Of a stretch of DNA of 64,000 nt, positions 7,220-13,981 are shown piece after piece. The stretch's first letter is position 1; the number at the start of each line of letters is the position of its first letter. The DNA comes from Bacteroidota bacterium (GTDB lineage: Bacteria > Bacteroidota > Bacteroidia > 2-12-FULL-35-15). A program made the position numbers and the translations under genes. Below the pieces are notes generated by a model. It was not told the origin of the DNA. It saw only the letters and a program-made list of their open reading frames with translations, and made no database searches. The stretch lies in assembly GCA_017303895.1 (NCBI GenBank), contig JAFLBF010000003.1, positions 85,148 to 149,147 of the forward strand, in the 5' to 3' direction.

Positions 7220-7918
7220 TTATGAATTTAGCTTAAACATCAAAGCTATTGCTTGCTCAATAAACTCTGAGGTGAATTGATGACCAAAACTAATATCGTT
7301 TTCTATTATATGAGCAACTTCACCAAATGTTTTGCCTTCAAATTGTGGATTAACATTGTTAAATACTAGTTGGCTATTTTCTCTTAATTTTTTTATTAGA
7401 TCATGCTCAATATGGATGTGTTTGGTGGTGTTAAACAACTCTTCGACAATTTTTTCTTCATAATTGGTTCTGTCAAAAAAGCCATATATTGGCGCATCGA
7501 TTAAAGTTTTTATTTTCGCCCAGTTTTCCTTAAACGTATTAGGTTCTTTTCTGTATTCTTCGAAATACCCTTGAACTTTAATTGGAAGTTCTCCTGAATA
7601 TAAAACAATATGTGTTTTCTTTAAAAAGTTATTTGCTCTAAACTGTCTAATTAACTCTATACCATCAATTTTTTCGTCATTTAAATCCCAATCAAAAGCA
7701 ATTAAGTCAAAATGAAATTTTTTAAAATTTGTTTTATAATATTCAATTACTTTTGGAATGTCTATTTTCCCATCTGTTAAAACTTCAGTTAGCTCTGGGT
7801 TCCCAACATTAAACTGTTCAGTTTTTATGGTAATCCTTTTTGCTTTTCCGATTCGAGATATCTTTTCTACGTTAGTGTCTTGCCTATTATCATCTATAAG
7901 TAAACAAATTTTTTCCAT
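7220..7918 (-). CDS. Receiver-like (REC) protein with C-terminal helical extension
   Basis: The product (232 residues) begins like a response-regulator receiver domain: KICLLIDDN supplies the acidic pair Asp9-Asp10, FDLIAFDWDL supplies a probable phospho-acceptor Asp76, and HIVLYSGE ends in Ser108 where receivers carry Thr or Ser. The conserved lysine expected near the end of the fold is not evident; the position reads FFDRT. The domain is also longer than the usual 120 residues because of an insertion after the first strand. The last 80 or so residues have no DNA-binding motif I recognise. It sits six bases downstream of the kinase-like GHKL gene and five bases upstream of the caspase-like gene, so it may relay a signal between them. 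Confidence 0.65.
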   Translation of the reverse strand: MEKICLLIDDNRQDTNVEKISRIGKAKRITIKTEQFNVGNPELTEVLTDGKIDIPKVIEYYKTNFKKFHFDLIAFDWDLNDEKIDGIELIRQFRANNFLKKTHIVLYSGELPIKVQGYFEEYRKEPNTFKENWAKIKTLIDAPIYGFFDRTNYEEKIVEELFNTTKHIHIEHDLIKKLRENSQLVFNNVNPQFEGKTFGEVAHIIENDISFGHQFTSEFIEQAIALMFKLNS

Positions 7919-7924
7919 AACTTT

Positions 7925-10258
7925 TTATTCAAATATAATTTTAAAATTTGCTCCTCTTTGAGAGATCCCATTTCCTTCAAAATGAATAGTTGCATGCATT
8001 TGCTTTAATTGTTTCCTTACAGAATCTAATCCGATGCCAGAGCCGTCAGTTGTTGTGATGCCCAATTCAAAGATTTTTTCTGGGTCATCCCAGAACTTTT
8101 TATCTAATCCTCTTCCATTATCCGAAAAAAGCAACTCCAATTTTTTCTTGTTATTTTTACACTCTAATTGAATTTTAGTTGCCCCAGCCTTTTCTGCATT
8201 AGAAATTAAGTCGTCAAAAACTAATGATAAATCTAATACACTAATTTTCCTTTCAAGTGAGGCGCCATTTGTGATAATTTTAAAATTTAAATTATTGTTA
8301 TCATAGATCTCAGAATACATTCCTAAGTATTGTTCTGTATACTTAACTATATCAATAATCTGGCTGTTTGCTTGGGTTTTGAAATTAGACCTAGTAATTA
8401 ATTTGCTGATCTTCAGAACTTTCTCAGAGTTATATTTGATAACACCTAGTCGCCTTAGTAGTTCTTTTGTATTCAATGACTCCTCTCTTATTTTTTCGAT
8501 TAATGACTCGACACTATTGGTTATTTCTTTTGAAGTTAGCTTTATATTATGAACTAGGCCCTTAGCATCATCGGAGAGATTTTTATTAGAAGAGCTTAAA
8601 TAGGTAGTTCTCTCTTTTTCTAGTGCTAAATTTTCTTCTGCTTTTATTCTTGCAAATTCCTCATCCCTCGCCTTTTGCTCTAGTTCATTCTTTTGTTTTA
8701 AAAGTTTTACGTACTCTTTTTTTGAATTTTGAATTTTCGCATGTAAATCTCTGTCTTTAGTGTTTATAGCTATTATTTCTAAGTCATCAAATGCAGCATT
8801 ATTAGGAATTTCATCATCTATTTTTTCGCTTAAGATATTTATTAAATCCCTATTATAATCTAAAATTTCTACATTTTTATTTTCTGAAAGTTTTGAAAGT
8901 AAGTTTATTACTTTATTCTTTAATTCAGAGCTGTTTTCAATATAATCCAGATCTTCACTATTATCTTTTAGTGTCCATTGTAAATCAACAACATATTTTT
9001 CAAGTCGTTTAAGGCAATATTCATAAAATGCATCTTGCATTTGGCTGTAACTAGCGGTCATTTTTAAACCGCCATCTCTACTACTTGTCTCTTTGAAAGC
9101 TTCATGAAATTGGTTTGAGCTTCCAAACAAAGAAATTCGCCCAATAACTTCTCTTGTTCCAAGATTTCTGCTGTAACCTTGGGCTTTCCTTTTATCCATT
9201 CCAAATGAGTCCTTTCCTTCTTCTCCAAATGGATATATTCTGATGCCATTTTTATATAAAAATACAGAGCCAAAGTCTACAGAGCGAATTCTCATTTGCC
9301 TGTAGAAGTTGTTTTTGGCTGAGGTGTTTAAGTAAAATAAATGATATTTAATATTTGCTAATAGTGAAAAATTATTTTTTTCTTTTACTTTATATATAAG
9401 TTCTCCTCTATCTATTAATTCAGTAGTTACAAATTTTCCATCCTCAGAAATTATACTAAAAATTTGTGTTGTTTTTAAACCTAATTTTTCAAAAATAAAA
9501 TTCTTAACAAGTCCATTGACTTTCCATCTACTATCAGTTTCTTGTACATCATTTTTTTTGAATTCTTCAGCAATGATCTCTATAGAAAAGGATGGAATCA
9601 CTACTCCGGATTTGCTTTCTTCAACAGTTTCAAAAGGATTAATGAGCTTCTCTAAAGAATGTTTTAACTCTAGAATTTTATCTTTCCCCCATGAAGATCG
9701 TAGATTTGAAATCTCTAAAATTGTTCCATGTTTAAATTTTGGAAAGTTCTCTAATTTGACAACTCCTTTTCTTGTAATGTTGACTTGTGTGAAGTCATCT
9801 TTTGGGTCTTTTTCAAACTTATTCCAATCAAAAATTAGTTGTTCTGCACTTCCAGTATTGGCGACTTTTTTTGTCGTAAGTGTTAAGTTTTTTCCTAGTC
9901 TATCGCATGAAAAACGGCCAATGCCTTTTGCTCCAGCAAAATTTTTAGTAATAAGTATTTTCTTTCTATAGTCATTGAATTCTTTTTCAATTAACTCATC
10001 ATCTTCTTCTCCCGTTTTTTTTGCAGAATAACCTACAAATAGCCATTTGTTAGTTATCTCATTATACGTCATTCCTTTCCCATCATCCCAAATTACTAAC
10101 TTGTCTTTTTCAAATATAATTTTAACTAGTGTTGCATGAGCATCAAAAGAATTTTTGACTAATTCAAACACTGCAATAAAGTCATCAGAAATTAAATCTC
10201 TTCCAATAATGTCTTTAAGGCCTGCGCTAACTTTAAATTGAACTATTTCATCTTTCAT
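7925..10258 (-). CDS. Double GHKL ATPase: MORC/Hsp90-like N-terminus, histidine-kinase-like C-terminus
   Basis: The product (777 residues) has a GHKL ATP-binding fold at each end. The N-terminal one shows ELVKNSFDAHA (Glu32, Asn36), WDDGKGM (Asp58-Gly60) and FAGAKGIGRFSCDRLG (108-122), the lid pattern of MutL/MORC/Hsp90-type ATPases. A middle region and a charged coiled coil (about 505-560) follow. The C-terminal part resembles a histidine kinase: LVHNIKLTS has His570 in an H-box-like helix, DDLISNAEKAG has Asn687, SDNGRGLD has Asp713, and TTTDGSGIGLDSVRKQL forms the second glycine loop. The 117-residue spacing from His570 to Asn687 fits kinase geometry. It overlaps the methyltransferase gene by 11 bases and is followed by a receiver-like gene. 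Both halves look catalytically intact; the signalling role is inferred. Confidence 0.75.
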   Translation of the reverse strand: MKDEIVQFKVSAGLKDIIGRDLISDDFIAVFELVKNSFDAHATLVKIIFEKDKLVIWDDGKGMTYNEITNKWLFVGYSAKKTGEEDDELIEKEFNDYRKKILITKNFAGAKGIGRFSCDRLGKNLTLTTKKVANTGSAEQLIFDWNKFEKDPKDDFTQVNITRKGVVKLENFPKFKHGTILEISNLRSSWGKDKILELKHSLEKLINPFETVEESKSGVVIPSFSIEIIAEEFKKNDVQETDSRWKVNGLVKNFIFEKLGLKTTQIFSIISEDGKFVTTELIDRGELIYKVKEKNNFSLLANIKYHLFYLNTSAKNNFYRQMRIRSVDFGSVFLYKNGIRIYPFGEEGKDSFGMDKRKAQGYSRNLGTREVIGRISLFGSSNQFHEAFKETSSRDGGLKMTASYSQMQDAFYEYCLKRLEKYVVDLQWTLKDNSEDLDYIENSSELKNKVINLLSKLSENKNVEILDYNRDLINILSEKIDDEIPNNAAFDDLEIIAINTKDRDLHAKIQNSKKEYVKLLKQKNELEQKARDEEFARIKAEENLALEKERTTYLSSSNKNLSDDAKGLVHNIKLTSKEITNSVESLIEKIREESLNTKELLRRLGVIKYNSEKVLKISKLITRSNFKTQANSQIIDIVKYTEQYLGMYSEIYDNNNLNFKIITNGASLERKISVLDLSLVFDDLISNAEKAGATKIQLECKNNKKKLELLFSDNGRGLDKKFWDDPEKIFELGITTTDGSGIGLDSVRKQLKQMHATIHFEGNGISQRGANFKIIFE

Positions 10259-11471
10259 TGCACAGAATTTGTTTTAAAACCAAACCGCTTTGTTCACCAA
10301 AAAGTGGTGGTATTGCGTTTCCGATTTGTGAATATCTTGGAACTTCTTGTGTCCTACGTTTACCGCCAGTAGTATATTTCCCCTGAAATTGATACCAGTC
10401 AGGAAATGATTGAATTCTTGCGTATTCTCTAACTGTTAAAATTCTAGGTTCAGAATAATGAATATAATCGTCAGGCAATGTAGTTATTGTAGGGCTTTTG
10501 TCGTTTTTATCGAGTGGAATAATAGTGTGCTTTTTTATGTTAAAGCGTTCTCTTATCTGTAAATCGATATCTTTATTTTTTCTGCATGTTTTAAGTATAA
10601 CATTGAATTTTTCAATGATATCAGGTCTGTGATTTGGAAAACGGTGGCTATCTGCAATTGTATTTTCAATCCCAGCTCTCATTAATGATTGGTAGGGGCT
10701 TTTTATGGATGAATATACTCCTGCTTGAAAATTTTTTGTGTCAGGCGATTCTTTTAAACCGTTTGCTTTTAGTAAATCAGAAATAGCGTCTTTAAGATTC
10801 GTATTAATCGTTAAATTTTTTTCAGAAAGAAATGAATGTCTGTTCTCTTTGATTGAGGAGAAGAATCTCTCTGCTAATTCTTTTGATGAGTTTTTTAAGT
10901 CTTTTCTGACTCCAACTAAAATGAATCTTGTTCTTTTCTGAGGAATACCATATTCTCCAAAATTTACTAATTCTCCTTTAACATGATACCCTGCTCTATT
11001 TAGAGCATTTTCAACGTAAGAAGAGTATTCTTTACCTTTATCTTTATTCTTTTTAAATTCTATTGTAAAGCCTTTTACATTTTCAAAAAATAAAATCTTT
11101 GGCTTTATAATTTTAATAAAGTCAATGTAAGATTTTATTAAATTATTTCTTTGATCATTTTCTTTTCTTCGTCCAGCCATAGAAAACCCTTGGCACGGTG
11201 GACCACCCGCTACTAAATCCACTTTGTTTTTTAGCTTTTCAAATTGTTCGCTATAAAGGTCAATGGCTTTATCTATTTCTATGCTTTCTTTTGGAAACCA
11301 AGTAGGCCAATTAAAATGATTCTTATTATCAATCAAATTATGCTTTAGGGTTTTAAAAGCATCTGGATTTTTTTCAATTGCAAATAAACCTTTCCATCCT
11401 GCATTATGAAGTCCTAATGATAGTCCTCCACATCCTGCAAATAAATCAATGTAAGTGTATTGTTTTTGCAT
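10248..11471 (-). CDS. DNA (cytosine-5) methyltransferase
   Basis: The product (407 residues) is a C5-cytosine DNA methyltransferase with all main motifs: motif I DLFAGCGGLSLG (10-20), motif IV GGPPCQGFSMAGRR with catalytic Cys93, motif VI FFENVKGF (Glu130), motif VIII QKRTRFILVGVR, a target-recognition region of moderate size, then motifs IX-X (RILTVREYARIQSFP, YSQIGNAIPPLFGE). It transfers a methyl group from SAM to cytosine in a specific DNA site that cannot be predicted here. No restriction endonuclease gene is adjacent. Instead it is the first gene of an operon with a double-GHKL protein, a receiver-like protein and a caspase-like protein. The AT-rich codon use, unlike that of flanking dinB and rlmF, suggests horizontal acquisition. 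Confidence 0.93.
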   Translation of the reverse strand: MQKQYTYIDLFAGCGGLSLGLHNAGWKGLFAIEKNPDAFKTLKHNLIDNKNHFNWPTWFPKESIEIDKAIDLYSEQFEKLKNKVDLVAGGPPCQGFSMAGRRKENDQRNNLIKSYIDFIKIIKPKILFFENVKGFTIEFKKNKDKGKEYSSYVENALNRAGYHVKGELVNFGEYGIPQKRTRFILVGVRKDLKNSSKELAERFFSSIKENRHSFLSEKNLTINTNLKDAISDLLKANGLKESPDTKNFQAGVYSSIKSPYQSLMRAGIENTIADSHRFPNHRPDIIEKFNVILKTCRKNKDIDLQIRERFNIKKHTIIPLDKNDKSPTITTLPDDYIHYSEPRILTVREYARIQSFPDWYQFQGKYTTGGKRRTQEVPRYSQIGNAIPPLFGEQSGLVLKQILCNER

Positions 11472-11492
11472 ATTTTATAGTTGTGGTATATA

Positions 11493-11500
11493 CAAATTTA
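11493..11500 (-). promoter_or_regulatory. Candidate -7 element for the methyltransferase operon
   Basis: The minus strand reads TAAATTTG, matching the Bacteroidota TAnnTTTG consensus, 22 bases upstream of the methyltransferase ATG. No clear -33 TTTG is seen. It would drive all four genes. Confidence 0.4.
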
Positions 11501-11663
11501 TACTTTACAGAGCAGTTTTCCCCCTTTCTTTTGAAAAAAAATTGACATTTCAGGTCTAATAACTCGAAAATCTTACATTTCGGCCAATTTATTAGAATTA
11601 AGACTGTATTTGATGCGTTTTCTTTGTGAAAAATAGTTTGAAACCGTATTGATCAATATTTAC

Positions 11664-12644
11664 TCAAACTCCCCATCTCTCTTTTTTCCATTTCTTTTGT
11701 TGTGCGGGTGGGAGGAAGGTCCAGGCAACAATGCGGCTTTTTTTATTTCCCAATTCCATGTTAATGGTTCGTACTTCCACCGCTTCCAGTTTGTTCAACA
11801 AGCGGTAAATGCTTCTTAAATTGGATTCTTTAGACACCAAGGTGGTAAACCATAAGCAAGACTGTGCAAACTTTTTACTTTGCCAGATCATATCAGTAAT
11901 GAATTTTTCTTCTCCGCCTTCACACCATAATTCATTACTTTGTCCACCAAAATTCAGTACGGGCTTGCTTACTTTTTTTTGTGTCAGGTTCTTTAGTTTT
12001 CTTACCGTTCCTGCCTGCGCTTCCTGCAATGAGGAATGAAAAGGCGGGTTGCAAATGGTAAGGTCAAATTGCTCGTCTTCCAGAATGATGTCCTGAAATA
12101 TATTTCGTTTGTTGGGCTGTAGTTGTAAGTCTAGTTTATCTGTCAAAAAAGGATTGGCTTCTATGATCTTTTGTGCAGATTCAAGCGCTGCAATGTCAAT
12201 ATCGGCTCCCACAAAATGCCAGCCGTATTCTTTTATTCCAATGATGGGGTACACACAATTGGCACCTACACCAATGTCCAAACAACTGATGCGTTCTCCG
12301 GGAAAATGTTTGTCCTTTTGAAAGCCTGCATTGTCGCCTAAGAGCAGGTCGGCCACCTGATGAATGTATTCGGCTCTCCCAGGTATGGGAGGACATAAAT
12401 AATTTTTAGGGATGTCCCAATTCTCAATATCGTAATAGTGTTTGAGTAATGCTTTGTTCAGCATTTTTACTGCCTCGGGATCAAAAAAATCAATGGACTC
12501 ATCACCGTATTCATTCACTTTCACAAAAGTAGCCAATGCAGGACAAGTAGCTATCAATGACTTAAAATCATAGCGTGCGCCATGCTTGTTGCGTGGATGA
12601 AAGCCTTGTTTTTCGGTAGCTTGTATTTTCTTTTTGGGTTGCAT
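11664..12644 (-). CDS. rlmF: 23S rRNA (adenine(1618)-N(6))-methyltransferase
   Basis: The product (326 residues) is RlmF/YbiN, which methylates N6 of A1618 in 23S rRNA. The N-terminal segment KQGFHPRNKHGARYDF and the FVKVNEYGDESIDFFDPEAVKMLNKALL region are characteristic. A Rossmann methyltransferase core follows with the SAM site SCLDIGVGANCVYPI and the amino-methyltransferase motif NPPF (TICNPPFHSS). The length matches the family. It is a single transcription unit bordering the defence-like operon on one side and diverging from the winged-helix gene on the other. Confidence 0.93.
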   Translation of the reverse strand: MQPKKKIQATEKQGFHPRNKHGARYDFKSLIATCPALATFVKVNEYGDESIDFFDPEAVKMLNKALLKHYYDIENWDIPKNYLCPPIPGRAEYIHQVADLLLGDNAGFQKDKHFPGERISCLDIGVGANCVYPIIGIKEYGWHFVGADIDIAALESAQKIIEANPFLTDKLDLQLQPNKRNIFQDIILEDEQFDLTICNPPFHSSLQEAQAGTVRKLKNLTQKKVSKPVLNFGGQSNELWCEGGEEKFITDMIWQSKKFAQSCLWFTTLVSKESNLRSIYRLLNKLEAVEVRTINMELGNKKSRIVAWTFLPPAQQKKWKKERWGV

Positions 12645-12667
12645 TCGTGGCTACAAGGTAAGGTTTA

Positions 12668-12702
12668 TTACTTGTACGTGTATATCAACTCATCGGTCTT
12701 TT
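12668..12702 (-). pseudogene. Remnant copy of the YD-repeat gene 3' end (direct repeat, left copy)
   Basis: Read on the minus strand this segment encodes KTDELIYTYK and a stop. The intact YD-repeat gene at 13982 ends in KTDELMYEYK and a stop. The DNA agrees at 28 of 34 positions (12669-12702 against 13983-14016), including the identical 19-base core ATCAACTCATCGGTCTTTT. Most differences keep or conservatively change the amino acid. The two copies bracket the winged-helix/nucleotidyltransferase pair. Confidence 0.6.
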
Positions 12703-12725
12703 GAGAATTCATTTTTTAAATTAAA

Positions 12726-12756
12726 TTTCTTATTTTGCGTTTTGCGAAATGAGAAA
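12726..12756. promoter_or_regulatory. Operator-like palindrome in the winged-helix gene promoter
   Basis: Imperfect inverted repeat: TTTCTTATTTTGC (12726-12738) and GCGAAATGAGAAA (12744-12756), 11 of 13 positions paired, five-base spacer. It overlaps the likely -33 TTTG (12741-12744) and ends seven bases before the -7 element, a typical place for autorepression by an antitoxin-type regulator. Confidence 0.45.
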
Positions 12757-12762
12757 AATGAT

Positions 12763-12770
12763 TATATTTG
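12763..12770 (+). promoter_or_regulatory. -7 element giving a near-leaderless transcript
   Basis: TATATTTG matches TAnnTTTG and is preceded by TTTG 18 bases upstream. The winged-helix ATG begins four bases later, so transcription would begin at or next to the start codon. This makes the upstream in-frame start at 12634 unlikely. Confidence 0.5.
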
Positions 12771-12774
12771 CATT

Positions 12775-13302
12775 ATGAGAAAACACAATGGTATGCGTCC
12801 GCAAGACATTGCTATTTTGCTGAAAATTATTTCATTGAATGGTCAGCATTGGCAATTGGTGGGACTTTCTAATTCTTTAAGGATAAGTATTTCTGAGATC
12901 TCGGAATCTTTAAATAGAAGCCGGATTGCAGGACTTATTGATTTTCATAAGAAAAATATCCATCGCCAGAATCTTATGGAGTTTTTGGAGCATGGTGTCC
13001 GCTATGTTTTTCCTCAACAACCGGGATCTATGGTGAGAGGAATTCCTACTGCTCATTCGCATCCTTTTATGAAAAAAACATTTGCGAGTGAAATGAATTA
13101 TGTGTGGCCCGATAGTAAAGGCGATGTAATGGGCTTAATGGTAGAGCCTTTTTATCAGAAACAGGCTGAAGGAGTAAAAGAAGATCCTTTGTTTTACAAA
13201 TTATTAGCTTTGGTAGATGTGATACGAGTGGGAAAAGTGAGGGAGGTAAAGCATGCGCTTGTTGAATTGAAAAAAAATATTTTGAATGAATCATCACACT
13301 AA
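12775..13302 (+). CDS. Winged-helix regulator, putative antitoxin of a nucleotidyltransferase pair
   Basis: The product (175 residues from this ATG) begins with a winged-helix domain: RPQDIAILLKIISLNGQHW, then LSNSLRISISEISESLNRSRIAGLID, a MarR-like helix-turn-helix, then a wing. The C-terminal half (HGVRYVFPQQPGSMVRGIPTAHSHP and on) resembles proteins found next to nucleotidyltransferase genes. An in-frame start lies 47 codons upstream, but the promoter sits between the two, so this ATG is preferred. The gene overlaps the next by 17 bases, indicating translational coupling. By analogy with AbiEi (winged-helix antitoxin) and AbiEii (nucleotidyltransferase toxin), I infer that it neutralises its partner and represses its own promoter. 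Confidence 0.65.
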   Translation: MRKHNGMRPQDIAILLKIISLNGQHWQLVGLSNSLRISISEISESLNRSRIAGLIDFHKKNIHRQNLMEFLEHGVRYVFPQQPGSMVRGIPTAHSHPFMKKTFASEMNYVWPDSKGDVMGLMVEPFYQKQAEGVKEDPLFYKLLALVDVIRVGKVREVKHALVELKKNILNESSH

Positions 13303-13966
13303 TATTGTCAGAATTAAAGCGGTTGCAAATGCGCTTGGCGACCTGAAAGAAAAGGTTGTTTTTGTGGGAGGAGCCACCATTTCTCTTTATCCCGACAGAG
13401 CTGTTTTTGAGGTAAGGCCAACCGATGATGTGGATGTGATCATTGAAATGCTGAATTATGCCGACAGATCTGAATTAGAAGAAAAACTAAGATCGATCGG
13501 GTTTACACATGATGTAGAATCGGGTGTCATTTGCAGATATAAAATCCAGGGAATTGTGGTGGATATCATGCCAACAAACGATCGGTCGATCGGATTCAGC
13601 AATAAATGGTATCCGGATGGTTTTACACATGCAATGGATCACGTGATTGATGAAAGGTGTACGGTAAAAATATTAAGTGCACCTTATTTTATTGCAACAA
13701 AGCTAGAAGCACATAAAGATAGAGGTGACAATGATGGGAGAACAAGTCAGGATTTTGAGGATATCGTTTTTGTTTTAGAGAACAGAAGTTCAATTTGGGA
13801 AGAGTTGGCGAATACAGAAAAGAGTCTTAATGACTATCTCCGTAAAGAAATTAAAGGGTTGCTGAGTAATCAAGCAATTTATGAATGGGTGGATGCGCAT
13901 GTGGAGAGAACTTCTCCTCCAGCAACAGATTCGATCATTGAGGGGATGAAAAAAATGATTGAATAA
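13286..13966 (+). CDS. AbiEii-like nucleotidyltransferase, putative toxin
   Basis: The product (226 residues) has a minimal nucleotidyltransferase fold: VVFVGGATISLY supplies the Gly28-Gly29 loop, RPTDDVDVII the paired acids Asp48 and Asp50, and GIVVDIMP the third acid Asp93. A helical segment with Lys and charged residues follows (ATKLEAHKDRGDNDGRTSQDFEDIVFVLENR), matching the C-terminal motif of AbiEii/DUF1814 proteins. Related toxins transfer nucleotides to RNA or protein targets. It is shorter than typical AbiEii (about 300 residues). The start overlaps the end of the winged-helix gene by 17 bases. All catalytic acids are present. The target is unknown, and a non-toxic nucleotidyltransferase remains possible. 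Confidence 0.68.
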   Translation: MNHHTNIVRIKAVANALGDLKEKVVFVGGATISLYPDRAVFEVRPTDDVDVIIEMLNYADRSELEEKLRSIGFTHDVESGVICRYKIQGIVVDIMPTNDRSIGFSNKWYPDGFTHAMDHVIDERCTVKILSAPYFIATKLEAHKDRGDNDGRTSQDFEDIVFVLENRSSIWEELANTEKSLNDYLRKEIKGLLSNQAIYEWVDAHVERTSPPATDSIIEGMKKMIE

Positions 13967-13981
13967 GCTTTGCTTTATTTA

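Noticed and set aside
12634..12774. 47-codon N-terminal extension of the winged-helix protein
   Set aside because: It contains the promoter, the operator-like palindrome and the antisense remnant of the YD gene.
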